This document shows positions 25,673-34,626 of a stretch of 64,000 nt of DNA, one piece after another. The DNA comes from Murimonas intestini (GTDB taxonomy: Bacteria > Bacillota > Clostridia > Lachnospirales > Lachnospiraceae), in assembly GCA_003148945.1 (NCBI GenBank), contig QGGY01000016.1:1-64000 (forward strand). The letters are read 5' to 3'. Positions within the stretch are counted from its first letter, which is position 1; each line of letters opens with the position of its first letter. Both the position numbers and the translations under genes were made by a program. The notes under the pieces were generated by a model, which saw nothing but the letters and a program-made list of their open reading frames with translations, did not search any database and was not told where the DNA came from.

Positions 25673-26599
25673 TTATCTCTCAACAGTATCTTCATTCTCA
25701 AACAACTGACGTGTGTCTATATCCGCCATTGCCTGCTTCATCCTCTTCTTATACTGAAGAGGTGAGACGTCCATCTTCTCCCTGAACTGCCGAAGGAATG
25801 TATTTACATTAGAATAGCCCACCATTTCTGAGAGCTCCGTGATGCCGATCTCCTCCGACTCCAGAATGCGGACCGCATTAGTGATGCGGACGGAATTTAT
25901 ATACTGGTTTATATTTTTCCCCCAGACCTTCCGGAAATTCTTACTGATAGTGTTGGGCTGGAGAAAAAATCTTCTGCTCAGCTCTCCCAGACTCAGGTCT
26001 CCGCCATAGCAGAGGTCAATATGATTTTTGATCTCATTCATAGACTTGTAGGCCTCGCTTGTATTCTGGCTCTCCAGGTTTAACAGACGTTTCAGTATGA
26101 CAGTCAGCTCCAGCATAAGGGCATATACCATATCTCCTCTTCCCGCCCCTGTCTCCTGCGTCTCCTCTCTCAGCTGCCAGAGTATCTGGATCATTCTTCC
26201 AAAAATCACATCATCAATGCCAATGAGTTTATGATGGTTTCTCAGACTCTGTGTCCTGTATACATTCATGTATCCATTTATGATCGGCAGAGACTGCAAA
26301 AACGAAGGCATCACCGTCAGACCGTATCTGATGTAGGGAACTTCAGTAAAAGTAAACCTGTGCCTGTCTGTGGCGCCGATAATAAGAACAGTATTTTGCT
26401 CTACCTGATATACCTCATCATTAACCTGATACTCAGCCCTCCCCTTTTCCACAAACAACAGCTCACAAGAATTGTGTACCTGCGAAAGTACGCTCCTCCT
26501 GTAATTGCCGCTGTAGCTGACACAGACATCCTGCCTGTCAAATGCCGCAAGAAGTTCTTCTGTTTTATAGTTGTTCAAATACCATTCCGCTGACTTCAC
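25673..26599 (-). CDS. AraC-family transcriptional regulator (copy 2)
   Basis: A 308-residue paralogue of the neighbouring AraC gene. The best start is GTG 26599, giving MKSAEWYLNNYKTEEL, which has GGGGGG 6 nt upstream and aligns with the paralogue's MQDTKKFLNSYNEEDH. In-frame codons at 26620 and 26605 have poor RBS spacing. Shared blocks include VHNSCELLFVE, SLPIINGYMNVYRTQS, GRGDMVYAL, FLQPNTISKNFRKV and SVNTFLRQFREKM or close variants. Probably produced by tandem duplication. Confidence 0.85.
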   Translation of the reverse strand: MKSAEWYLNNYKTEELLAAFDRQDVCVSYSGNYRRSVLSQVHNSCELLFVEKGRAEYQVNDEVYQVEQNTVLIIGATDRHRFTFTEVPYIRYGLTVMPSFLQSLPIINGYMNVYRTQSLRNHHKLIGIDDVIFGRMIQILWQLREETQETGAGRGDMVYALMLELTVILKRLLNLESQNTSEAYKSMNEIKNHIDLCYGGDLSLGELSRRFFLQPNTISKNFRKVWGKNINQYINSVRITNAVRILESEEIGITELSEMVGYSNVNTFLRQFREKMDVSPLQYKKRMKQAMADIDTRQLFENEDTVER

Positions 26600-26743
26600 T
26601 GTCATCCCCCCTGTATACACCAGAACTATGATCTGGTATAAAATCCGCTGTTTACTGCCATCCTGTCTATATAATCCTATTCTATCAAACAGCTGCCTTA
26701 ATAGCCAGAATTTCCTGTCAGGCTGTGTTTAAAAAATAATATC

Positions 26744-26772
26744 TTGTAAAACAAACTCTGCTCCATTATAAT
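26744..26772 (+). promoter_or_regulatory. Promoter of full-length guaA
   Basis: TTGTAA (26744-26749), 17-bp spacer, TATAAT (26767-26772). The guaA GTG start with AGGAGG lies about 55 bp downstream. No purine riboswitch fold was recognised in the short leader. Confidence 0.6.
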
Positions 26773-26824
26773 AGGTGAAGTAAAAAATAAATTTTAATTT
26801 GTTAACACTATAGGAGGAACGTCT

Positions 26825-28366
26825 GTGAACAAAGAAATGGTCATAGTCCTCGACTTCGGAGGACAATATAATCAGCTGATAGCAAGGCGCGTCAGAGAAT
26901 GTAATGTATATTGTGAGGTACATCCCCACAGTATGAGTCTCGATGCCATCAAAGCGATGAACCCTAAGGGAATCATTTTTACCGGCGGTCCCAACAGCGT
27001 ATATAAAGAAGATTCACCAACATGTTCTAAAGAGATCTTTGAAATGGGAATCCCCATCCTGGGTATCTGTTATGGTTCCCAGCTCATGTCACATCTGCTT
27101 GGGGGCAGTGTGGCAACAGCGCCTGTCAGTGAATATGGAAAAACAGAGGTGGATATCGAAGAAGGAAGCTGTATTTTCGAAGGCATCTCTAAGAAAACGA
27201 TCTGCTGGATGAGCCACACTGACTATATCGAATCAGCTCCCGAAGGCTTCACAGTCACTGCACACACACCAGTCTGCCCTGTGGCGGCTATGGAATGCAC
27301 TGACAAAAAACTCTATGCAGTCCAGTTCCACCCGGAAGTGATGCATACCCAGGAAGGCATGAAGATGCTCTCCAACTTTGTATATAATGTCTGCGGCTGC
27401 ACAGGTGACTGGAAAATGGCTTCCTTTGCAGAGACGACGATCAGGGAACTGCGTGAAAAGATTGGAAATGGAAAAGTCCTCTGTGCTCTCTCCGGCGGTG
27501 TGGATTCCTCAGTCGCTGCAGTTATGCTCTCTAAGGCAATCGGCAAACAGCTCACATGTGTATTCGTAGACCACGGCCTGCTCCGGAAAAACGAGGGTGA
27601 CGAGGTGGAGGAAGTCTTTGGCCCCAAAGGCTCATACGAATTAAACTTTATCAGGATAAATGCCCAGGAGCGCTTCTACAGTAAGCTGGCCGGCATCGAG
27701 GAGCCGGAACAGAAACGTAAGATCATCGGTGAAGAATTCATCCGCGTATTTGAGGAGGAAGCTCAAAAAATCGGGTCTGTAGATTTCCTGGTTCAGGGGA
27801 CAATCTACCCGGATGTAATCGAGAGCGGCCTTGGTAAATCCGCAGTCATCAAATCCCACCACAATGTGGGAGGGCTGCCCGACTATGTGGATTTCAAGGA
27901 AATTATCGAGCCTCTCCGCCTTCTCTTTAAAGACGAGGTACGTAAGGTGGGACTCGAACTTGGTATTCCTGAATATCTTGTATTCCGCCAGCCGTTCCCC
28001 GGCCCGGGCCTGGGAATACGTATCATCGGTGATGTCACTGCCGAGAAGGTCCGCATTGTACAGGATGCAGACGCCATCTACAGGGAAGAGATAGCAAAAG
28101 CCGGCGTAGATAAGACGCTGGGCCAGTACTTCGCCGCACTCTCCAACATGAGATCCGTAGGTGTCATGGGCGATGAAAGGACTTACGACTATGCCGTAGT
28201 CCTTCGCGCTGTCAGCACTTCTGACTTCATGACAGCAGAAGCTGCCCCTATTCCATGGGATGTACTGCATCTGGTGGCCAGCAGAATCGTAAATGAGGTA
28301 AAGGGTGTCAACCGTGTACTGTATGATTGTACGGGGAAGCCTCCGGCTACGATAGAATTCGAGTAA
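26825..28366 (+). CDS. guaA: GMP synthase, glutamine-hydrolysing
   Basis: A full-length 513-residue GuaA converting XMP to GMP with ATP and glutamine. The amidotransferase domain is intact: nucleophile cysteine in [10 protein letters not shown] and QFHPEVMHT for the His/Glu pair. The pyrophosphatase loop is [15 protein letters not shown], followed by [14 protein letters not shown] and [12 protein letters not shown]. It starts at GTG 26825 after AGGAGG. The gene ends in IEFE, a conserved tail often used as an attachment site by genomic islands. Contrast the shortened paralogue at 10387-11679. Confidence 0.95.
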   Translation: MNKEMVIVLDFGGQYNQLIARRVRECNVYCEVHPHSMSLDAIKAMNPKGIIFTGGPNSVYKEDSPTCSKEIFEMGIPILGICYGSQLMSHLLGGSVATAPVSEYGKTEVDIEEGSCIFEGISKKTICWMSHTDYIESAPEGFTVTAHTPVCPVAAMECTDKKLYAVQFHPEVMHTQEGMKMLSNFVYNVCGCTGDWKMASFAETTIRELREKIGNGKVLCALSGGVDSSVAAVMLSKAIGKQLTCVFVDHGLLRKNEGDEVEEVFGPKGSYELNFIRINAQERFYSKLAGIEEPEQKRKIIGEEFIRVFEEEAQKIGSVDFLVQGTIYPDVIESGLGKSAVIKSHHNVGGLPDYVDFKEIIEPLRLLFKDEVRKVGLELGIPEYLVFRQPFPGPGLGIRIIGDVTAEKVRIVQDADAIYREEIAKAGVDKTLGQYFAALSNMRSVGVMGDERTYDYAVVLRAVSTSDFMTAEAAPIPWDVLHLVASRIVNEVKGVNRVLYDCTGKPPATIEFE

Positions 28367-28391
28367 AATTATTTTTGCATATATTATTCTG

Positions 28392-28424
28392 AATGGCAGG
28401 TATTTATTTTGAGTATCTGCCATT
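28392..28424 (+). terminator. Terminator after guaA
   Basis: AATGGCAG (28392-28399) pairs with CTGCCATT (28417-28424), followed by a short T-rich tail, 25 bp after the guaA stop. Confidence 0.6.
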
Positions 28425-28514
28425 TCTTGTATTATATACAAATGGTCATAATAGGAGCATTTTTTGTTGCCAATAATATAATAAACATTATATTCATTAA
28501 AATATTACAAACGA

Positions 28515-28543
28515 TTGACGATGTAAACCGAAACTGGTACAAT
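28515..28543 (+). promoter_or_regulatory. Promoter and operator of the RelB/YafQ module
   Basis: TTGACG (28515-28520), exactly 17 bp, TACAAT (28538-28543). The -10 lies within the dyad GTAC-AATA-GTAC, a good candidate for autorepression by the antitoxin or toxin-antitoxin complex. Confidence 0.65.
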
Positions 28544-28566
28544 AGTACTAAAGGAAGGTGATGATT

Positions 28567-28839
28567 ATGGCAACAGTACCAACACAAATTAGGATTGATG
28601 AAGAGTTAAAAAAACAAGCAATAGAGTTATTTGGACAATTAGGAACAGATTTATCGAGTGCTACAAATATGTTTTTAAGGCAGTGTGTATTAAGAGGTGG
28701 TTTGCCTTTTAATGTAGAACTTCCCAAATATAAACCAGAAGTTATAGAGGCGATGGAAGAAGCTAAAAAAATTAATCGAGATCCGGACACTAAGAAATAT
28801 AATAGTTTTTCCGAAGCTTTAAAGGATATGGAATTATGA
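28567..28839 (+). CDS. RelB/DinJ-family antitoxin
   Basis: A 90-residue protein MATVPTQIRIDEELKKQAIE... with the RelB/DinJ ribbon-helix-helix start (QIRIDEELKKQ, LGTDLSSATNMFLRQCV) and an acidic C-terminal tail that would wrap the toxin. The start at ATG 28567 is 8 nt after AGGAAGG; in-frame GTG 28558 and ATG 28561 are too near the RBS. Its stop overlaps the toxin start (ATGA). Confidence 0.85.
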   Translation: MATVPTQIRIDEELKKQAIELFGQLGTDLSSATNMFLRQCVLRGGLPFNVELPKYKPEVIEAMEEAKKINRDPDTKKYNSFSEALKDMEL

Positions 28840-29117
28840 CCTATCAATTAGTACTAACTGGTAAGTTTAAAAAGGGCTTAAAACGAGCGAAGAAACGAGG
28901 ATTAGATATAGAATTACTGGATACCGTAGTAGACAAATTGATTCATGGACTTTCATTGGATGATAAGTACAGGGATCATGAACTAAAAGGAAGGTACACA
29001 GGATTTAGGGAATGTCATATCCAACCAGATTGGCTTTTAATTTATTTAATTGAACATGATATTCTAACTTTGACTTTAGTTGACACTGGAAGCCATTCTG
29101 ATTTAATCGATATGTAA
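28836..29117 (+). CDS. YafQ/RelE-family mRNA interferase toxin
   Basis: A 93-residue RelE-superfamily toxin: MTYQLVLTGKFKKGLKRAKK, then LKGRYTGFRECHIQPDWLLIY and TLTLVDTGSHSDLI. The ECHIQPDWLLIY block with its histidine and the late SHSDL motif match the YafQ branch, which cleaves mRNA on the ribosome. Translationally coupled to the antitoxin. The pair sits between the guaA 3' end and an att-like repeat, so it is probably the residue or cargo of an integrated element. Confidence 0.85.
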   Translation: MTYQLVLTGKFKKGLKRAKKRGLDIELLDTVVDKLIHGLSLDDKYRDHELKGRYTGFRECHIQPDWLLIYLIEHDILTLTLVDTGSHSDLIDM

Positions 29118-29244
29118 CAAGGTTTCTGGCAACATATTGGCAACAGAAAATCAGTAAACCAGAATAAATGATGTAATTGAAGTAAAAAGGGCGTGTATCT
29201 GCACAAAGCTTAAACAAATATAGTTAGAGATAACAAAGAACACC

Positions 29245-29256
29245 GAATTCGAATAA
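29245..29256. repeat. att-like direct repeat of the guaA 3' end
   Basis: GAATTCGAATAA here matches GAATTCGAGTAA at the guaA stop (28355-28366) in 11 of 12 positions and the same orientation. The two flank the 0.9-kb RelB/YafQ segment, as attL/attR would. The remaining sequence between the toxin stop and 29245 has no gene. Confidence 0.4.
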
Positions 29257-29385
29257 TAATGAAAATCCCCGGAAGCCGTTTAAATACTGGATTCTTTGAT
29301 CCATTTTTGAGACCGTGATATTATTTTGACATTATAAGCTACAATAAAATATTTAAATTAAAAATGCTCCGGCATCTCAACTCCC

Positions 29386-29409
29386 CTGCCCCTCACTCAT
29401 GAGGGGCAG
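29386..29409 (+). terminator. Intrinsic terminator
   Basis: CTGCCCCTCA - CTCA - TGAGGGGCAG, a perfect 10-bp stem and 4-nt loop followed by ACTTTTCTTTT. It may end transcription from the toxin-antitoxin operon. Confidence 0.75.
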
Positions 29410-29663
29410 ACTTTTCTTTTGCCGATTTTTGTTACATAATATTCTCATGAACGTTATCCAGAAAATATTAAAAGACCATTATGAGATCATTCAATTTGAT
29501 TTATCTGTCATTCTAAGTTTTATCCAACCTGCGCCGCCAGGTATTCCGATGAAAAGGCCACTGCCATGTTCCTTAAACTGCTTAACTGTACCCACAGGAA
29601 TCTATCTGACCCTGGATCCATTCATTGTACCCACTAAAAGCGGGCAATTTTAATCTGGGGGAA

Positions 29664-29687
29664 TCTTCCTTCGGAAGACTTTTGTTT
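29664..29687 (+). terminator. Terminator-like hairpin
   Basis: TCTTCC-TTC-GGAAGA followed by CTTTTGTTTT. The gene it once served is not evident; 29118-29936 otherwise holds only the fragment at 29776. Confidence 0.5.
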
Positions 29688-29775
29688 TATAACTATTTGT
29701 TGTATAATCAGATAAAAGGATTTTGCGGCTGCGCTAAAATATTTCAATCAATTTGTTGCAGCTAATTCAGTTGCT

Positions 29776-29910
29776 ATGTCTTACACGCAACTAACATTCA
29801 CCTTTACAACAAATGATGGAAGTATACTCTGGAATTATATCACTGAAGAACAGGATAATATAAATCTCTTTTTAAACCTCTTGCCAAAAGCTGCTGTGAT
29901 AAAAAAATAA
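29776..29910 (+). pseudogene. Short open frame, probable 3' gene fragment
   Basis: The frame is open from 29716 to the stop at 29908. From ATG 29776 it gives 44 residues ending TTNDGSILWNYITEEQDNIN and LPKAAVIKK. There is no RBS before the ATG. The sequence looks coding (hydrophobic/charged alternation) but is too short to assign. It probably is the tail of a degraded gene 26 bp before the next gene. Confidence 0.3.
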
Positions 29911-29936
29911 TAAATAACATAAAGGAGTGTATTGTT

Positions 29937-30734
29937 ATGAAACTTAAACATTTATTTACCCCCTCACGCACCAAAAGTACTGTTCTATTGGCCAGTACCA
30001 TCTTGACATTAACACCTGTTACATTTATTACAAGTTCAATGCCAGTTTATGCTACTGAAGCGGATACTACTGAAGTGGATGCTACTGAAACGAAAGAAAC
30101 GCAGTTTTTCTTCAGAAATATTCCATGGTATTCAACTAAAAAAGAAACGGAAAAAATTCTTACAGATGGAGGAGCCAAAATACAAACAGCTGTATTTAAA
30201 GACAACATTCTCAGGATGGACGGAATAAACTATACTAATATAATCTCTGGTACTGACCGTGTTGATGGTGGCGGAATTGTTGGACGATACTCTGGAATTA
30301 ATGTTGCTGGTTACGATGTAAGTGATACCTGTGCTTGCTATATATACAGTATTGACGAAAACGGTATAATTGATAAATCAGAGGACAATGCACAATTCTA
30401 TTTCGGGTGGTATACTTTTGATTCTAATGATTATGTAGATGTGGAAGCGGTCTATAACGATTTGCTTCAGAAGCTTTCTTCTTTATATGGTACTGGAACC
30501 AGTAATACAGAAGATGATTATTTTTCAACTACTACCTGGCATGATTCATCAGATAACCAAATACGCCTCCTCATTGGTGCAAAAAATGAGGATTACACAT
30601 ATGTTACACTTGGGTATATGGTCTCAGATGCAGATGAGCGCCTTGATGAAATGCAGGTCGCTCTCGATAATGAAGCTATCGCCAATGAAGCGGAAAAACG
30701 TAAATCAAGTAAAGATAACGTTTCTGGGTTGTGA
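29937..30734 (+). CDS. Secreted hypothetical protein
   Basis: A 265-residue protein with a signal peptide (basic start MKLKHLFTPSRTKS, hydrophobic core VLLASTILTLTPVTFITSS, cleavage near VYATEA). A short acidic TEADTTEVDATETKE repeat leads into a globular domain with many Tyr, Asp and Asn residues (FRNIPWYSTKKETEKIL, FYFGWYTFDSNDYVDVEAVY). I recognise no family. AAAGGAG precedes ATG 29937, and a terminator follows at 30766. Probably released or cell-wall associated. Confidence 0.75.
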   Translation: MKLKHLFTPSRTKSTVLLASTILTLTPVTFITSSMPVYATEADTTEVDATETKETQFFFRNIPWYSTKKETEKILTDGGAKIQTAVFKDNILRMDGINYTNIISGTDRVDGGGIVGRYSGINVAGYDVSDTCACYIYSIDENGIIDKSEDNAQFYFGWYTFDSNDYVDVEAVYNDLLQKLSSLYGTGTSNTEDDYFSTTTWHDSSDNQIRLLIGAKNEDYTYVTLGYMVSDADERLDEMQVALDNEAIANEAEKRKSSKDNVSGL

Positions 30735-30765
30735 ATATTCTTCTCCTGAAAAATCCATCTTATTT

Positions 30766-30811
30766 AAAGAGCCACTAACTGTGGATAGTAACTCATAGCT
30801 AATGGCTCTTT
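30766..30811 (+). terminator. Terminator of the secreted protein gene
   Basis: AAAGAGCCA (30766-30774) pairs with TGGCTCTTT (30803-30811). Confidence 0.65.
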
Positions 30812-31165
30812 GTAGTTATTTTGGGAAGGTGATTTTCTTTGTCATTGTCATCTGCTAAGAGCATTTCTTTTACACACTCATACGGCCGGCAATTCATAAG
30901 CAGCCGTGGTCATAAGCGCAATTGCGTAAGGAACAGGTTTTATTGAAGCAATTAAAGCAAAAATATAATACTCTTCATAATGTGAACATAATCCATATGT
31001 TCCTCAATGAGCTGCCCTCCATTATCACAAATTTAAGAACGCCTTGGTGTTCTTGCTGCGAGACGCTAGTCATGCAAAGCATGTCACACTACATCTGCGA
31101 GCCTCTGCAATCCACCGGAGTCTTTATCTTCCTTAGTATTTATTACCAGTTTTCCTATGTGCTTA
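30812..31165. other. Intergenic, no supported gene
   Basis: No convincing open frame. The hairpin AAGAACGCC-TT-GGTGTTCTT (31035-31054) sits about 110 bp beyond the stop of the minus-strand KAP gene. The sequence has the patchy look of gene remnants, but I cannot name one. Confidence 0.4.
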
Positions 31166-32809
31166 TTATTCTTTTCTCAGTTCGTCCATCAATTCTTCAA
31201 TTCTGTAAACAGCCATACAATCACAAGACTTTTCTAGTTCACCGCAGAACTTTAAAAACTTGTCACTATCTGTATGATAAAGTATATACATTATATTAAA
31301 GCAAGTATGATATTTCTTTTCATCCATTTCCTCCACAGGAAATGATTTTCTATCATACAAAATGTCAACAGAATTTTTTATAATATCTCGATAAGAAATA
31401 TTATTAAAATATTTGCATAGCTTACATGAATACTCATATGCCTGATTTCCTTTTGTTGTCTCCTGCAAGTATTCAATATATTTTTTCACCAAGAATTTTC
31501 TCATATTGGTTTTCTCTTCAATAAATACTTGTTTTACTTTTTCAGAAGATAGGTGAAACATATCATAGCTGTAACTTAAAATTTCTTCTTTTCCGTCATG
31601 TATAATATTTTCTAGAATTTTCTGCAATCTAATTCTATATTTTTGCAAAGCACCAGTATTGTCTTCTTTGATTATATCGCTCCACACCATATATTCGTCA
31701 GCAAACTTATTTAGTTCAATAAGATTTTGAGCTTCCTCCATCTTGACAAGTAAATCTGGTAATAATCTTCTGATCTCCTCGTCTGTTTTATAATAATTTG
31801 GTTTGCATCCAGCTTGAAGAAACCCCTTATATTCTGCAATGATTATATCCTTGTCTAATACTATTTCATTCTTATAATATTGCAACAGCATTGATACTAA
31901 ATTGCTGCTGCTTTTAATTCCTGCTAGATAATTCTTTATTCTATATTCCAGTTCATTACCAATTTTAACGTAACTATTATTAATACTGTCCTTTTCACTT
32001 TCTCCATCTTTTCTGTAATATAAGTTGTCAATAGATTCCACTACAATAGAAAAACATATTAATCTTATCTCATTTTTGAAATCTTCATTATCAATATCAC
32101 TACAGTATGTATTTACATCATCATAAAATCTCTGTGCTTTTTCAAGAGTACGAAGATTTTTGACCTTATGCTCCGATAAAAATTCAGTGATAAACCCAGC
32201 ATGTATATTTAGTTTACCCCAGTCCACATTATTGGGGCTTTCAGTAATATGATATATTCTATCAATTACCTTTTCACTGTATTTGTCTAATAATTCCTTG
32301 TTATTATCTTTTATCTCATCTAAATGTGCAATCAAAATTACCTTCACATAATTACAATGCTTTAGTTCTTCAACAATACCGAGAACTTCTTCCAAGCTTA
32401 TCTGGGCACTTGCTCTTTCCAAATCATCTATAACAATAATATGGGGTGATTTAAACTCTTTAGATAATAATAAAAATAATTCTCTTTCTTTTGTTATGCT
32501 ATAAATAATATCCTTTGCTTGACTGGCTTTCTTGCTAATTGATGACATGCTTTCTAGTATATCATTTACAATTTTACTCAACTTGCTGCCAATATTGTTT
32601 TTTAGTGCTAATTGGAACAATACCTCATGATATATTTTTTTAGCATCGTTAAGACCAAACATTGAAATTTTACAGACATTATCCCTATGTTCTAAGGCTT
32701 GGTTAACTGCATAAGATTTACCAATCCCCCACGTGCCGTCAAAAAGAATCGCTTTATATGGTAAATCATCTATCTTATCAACTATTACCTTAATGTAATC
32801 AGCGTTCAT
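31166..32809 (-). CDS. KAP-type P-loop NTPase, possible defence protein
   Basis: A 547-residue protein. The N-terminal P-loop NTPase has Walker A DGTWGIGKS (24-32) and Walker B HIIVIDDLERAS (123-134), followed by VKVILIAHLDEI, which match KAP (Kidins220/ARMS/PifA) ATPases. Unlike many KAP proteins it has no evident membrane insertion in the NTPase domain. The C-terminal ~330 residues are AT-rich-coded, helical and without a recognised domain. Some bacterial KAP proteins exclude phage (PifA); function here is inference. The gene is a single AT-rich unit in a variable region. ATG 32809 lacks a strong RBS. Confidence 0.75.
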   Translation of the reverse strand: MNADYIKVIVDKIDDLPYKAILFDGTWGIGKSYAVNQALEHRDNVCKISMFGLNDAKKIYHEVLFQLALKNNIGSKLSKIVNDILESMSSISKKASQAKDIIYSITKERELFLLLSKEFKSPHIIVIDDLERASAQISLEEVLGIVEELKHCNYVKVILIAHLDEIKDNNKELLDKYSEKVIDRIYHITESPNNVDWGKLNIHAGFITEFLSEHKVKNLRTLEKAQRFYDDVNTYCSDIDNEDFKNEIRLICFSIVVESIDNLYYRKDGESEKDSINNSYVKIGNELEYRIKNYLAGIKSSSNLVSMLLQYYKNEIVLDKDIIIAEYKGFLQAGCKPNYYKTDEEIRRLLPDLLVKMEEAQNLIELNKFADEYMVWSDIIKEDNTGALQKYRIRLQKILENIIHDGKEEILSYSYDMFHLSSEKVKQVFIEEKTNMRKFLVKKYIEYLQETTKGNQAYEYSCKLCKYFNNISYRDIIKNSVDILYDRKSFPVEEMDEKKYHTCFNIMYILYHTDSDKFLKFCGELEKSCDCMAVYRIEELMDELRKE

Positions 32810-33042
32810 ATTTATTCAATACTGCCTTTCTTTTCAATATTCTTTCTCTGCAATCTGCCGGCGGATATTTCACCGATGAGCAGCGATTGGATTCTTATCT
32901 TCCTTTACCATGAAATTATACCATATAAATCTATTTTATAATTCTTCTTTCATCAATATTTATTTAGAAGAGTTTGAAAAGATTGTTACAGTTTAGGCGC
33001 TCTCCTGTTCCCTGCTGGTAGTAAATTGATAAGTATGTTATA

Positions 33043-33088
33043 CTGATAAAAACTAACTTCCACCAAAGAATGGCGGAAGTTATATCAG
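33043..33088 (+). promoter_or_regulatory. Hairpin leader upstream of the phosphatase gene
   Basis: Nested inverted repeats CTGATA...TATCAG (33043-33088) and AACTTCC...GGAAGTT (33055-33081) begin at a -10 box TATACT (33039-33044) and end just before the RBS GAGGTG. The rest of 32810-33042 shows no gene. Confidence 0.45.
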
Positions 33089-33099
33089 TGAGGTGCTAA

Positions 33100-33624
33100 A
33101 TGACGGCTTTTTATTTAGTCAGACATGGGAAAACTGATTATTCCCAGAAGAACCGAAAGATTTATCAGGGTTTCGGCGTTAATTTATCTCCATTAAGCAT
33201 GGATGGAATCAAAGAAATTCAAAATACATCAAAAGATAAACGTCTGTGTGATGCAGGTATTATTTTATCGTCCCCTTATACAAGAGCCCTTCAGACGGCG
33301 GCTATACTTTCAAAAGAACTACGGATAGGCATGATTGTTGAAACAGATTTGCACGAATGGATAGCAAATAAAAATTATATTTATGTAAGTGATGAAAGAG
33401 CTGCAGAGAGCTACCGTGAATTCGTCCAATTTAATGGAAATTACCCATCTGGCCGTGAAATGGATTGGGAGGACATGAACGCAATGAGAAAAAGGGTCCT
33501 GCCTGTTCTTGAAAAATACAAACGCTTTTCCAAAGTGATAGTTGTCTGCCATGGAATGGTGATTCAATCTCTCTGCAATGGATACCACCCACAAAATGGC
33601 GAGATTATAGAGTTTGAATTATAA
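33100..33624 (+). CDS. Histidine phosphatase (phosphoglycerate mutase-like)
   Basis: A 174-residue histidine phosphatase-superfamily enzyme with the phosphohistidine motif LVRHGKTDYSQ at the N-terminus, SSPYTRALQTAAILS, and VVCHGMVIQSL with the second catalytic histidine. It is shorter than typical family members (~200) but the core is complete. Substrate is unknown. Its last 20 bases overlap the end of the convergent serine hydrolase gene. Confidence 0.85.
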   Translation: MTAFYLVRHGKTDYSQKNRKIYQGFGVNLSPLSMDGIKEIQNTSKDKRLCDAGIILSSPYTRALQTAAILSKELRIGMIVETDLHEWIANKNYIYVSDERAAESYREFVQFNGNYPSGREMDWEDMNAMRKRVLPVLEKYKRFSKVIVVCHGMVIQSLCNGYHPQNGEIIEFEL

Positions 33625-34597
33625 CAAGTGGTTCTATATATTTTTGTATAAAATCAACCCGGTCGAAAATCGTTGGTTTAAAAAATGATGTGACTGCTAT
33701 CACTACATTTTCAGACGGATTTACATATATTACATTTCCACTATTTCCAATAGCCGAATATATATGCTTTTTTTCGTCTATAATCCACCAAAGACAGCCG
33801 TAGGACATATTTCCAAACTCTTCACCACATCTGTAATTTGGTTTTGTTATTTCCTCTATCCATTTAGATGACACAATTTGTTTTCCATTATGAATACCTT
33901 TGTCTAAGCAAAGCTGTCCTATTTTTGCCATATCAGCTGCAGATAAGCATAAACCATATCCGGCTGCGCCTATCCCCTTTGAATCACAAAACCATACATT
34001 TGTTTTTGGGGCTTTGCACATAGTAAAATGCTTATGCTCTTCGGCCGTTTCTGCGAAATAGTTAATATGTTTTTCTACTCCAACAGGTTCAAATAAATAT
34101 TTATTTGCAAAATCAACAACCTTTAATCCGCTCATTTTAGATATAATACCTGTCAGGATATGTATACCTAATGTAGAATATTTAAATTCTCCGGTTAATC
34201 CTTTTCTTCCCCCCAGAATATCTAAAGCTGAAATTGTCCAGTCATCACTTGAACAGATTTTTGTCCAGGGCTCATACTTATATTTATAAGGTGCTGTCAT
34301 AGTCAGCAAATGCCTGACTGTAACTTTTTGAATAGTTTTTTCTCCTCTCTTAATCTTATATTCAGGGAAGAAATCCAATACAGGCTGCTCTATACTTTTT
34401 ATATAACCTTTATCAAGAGCAATTCCAATCAGTAATGCCACTATACTTTTCGTTGCAGACATAACATGACATGTATCTGTTTTTTTGTAATCATTCCATT
34501 CATCAGAAAATACTTCTCTGCCATCTTTAAAGCATGATATCTGGCAGATATTAGGCTGCTGCTTCTTAATAAAATCATGTAATTCTTTTTTATTCAT
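33605..34597 (-). CDS. Serine hydrolase, class C beta-lactamase family
   Basis: A 330-residue protein started at ATG 34597 (AAAGGAG 9 nt upstream); the in-frame ATG at 34606 is too close. The SxxK motif is in MSATKSIVALLIG, the YxN-like motif is YSTLGIHILTG, and GAAGYGLCLSAADMAKIGQL is typical of the penicillin-binding/esterase branch. No signal peptide or membrane anchor is visible, so an esterase, peptidase or amidase role in the cytoplasm is more likely than antibiotic resistance. Driven by the MerR-type promoter at 34627-34661. Confidence 0.85.
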   Translation of the reverse strand: MNKKELHDFIKKQQPNICQISCFKDGREVFSDEWNDYKKTDTCHVMSATKSIVALLIGIALDKGYIKSIEQPVLDFFPEYKIKRGEKTIQKVTVRHLLTMTAPYKYKYEPWTKICSSDDWTISALDILGGRKGLTGEFKYSTLGIHILTGIISKMSGLKVVDFANKYLFEPVGVEKHINYFAETAEEHKHFTMCKAPKTNVWFCDSKGIGAAGYGLCLSAADMAKIGQLCLDKGIHNGKQIVSSKWIEEITKPNYRCGEEFGNMSYGCLWWIIDEKKHIYSAIGNSGNVIYVNPSENVVIAVTSFFKPTIFDRVDFIQKYIEPLVIIQTL

Positions 34598-34626
34598 ACG
34601 ATCCATCTCCTTTAAGAATTACTAGT

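Noticed and set aside
27641-28441. 266-codon open frame on the minus strand
   Set aside because: Exactly antisense to the conserved C-terminal half of guaA, with no RBS or recognisable domain; a coding shadow.
10291-29300. Shared AATACTGGATT word near both guaA 3' regions as proof of a common element end
   Set aside because: An 11-bp match in opposite orientations could be chance; not used as evidence.
29399-29653. 84-codon plus-strand frame
   Set aside because: Begins inside the terminator hairpin and has no RBS or recognisable pattern.
33605-34597. Beta-lactam resistance gene
   Set aside because: SxxK is present but there is no signal peptide, and the later motifs fit the esterase/PBP-like branch rather than class C enzymes.
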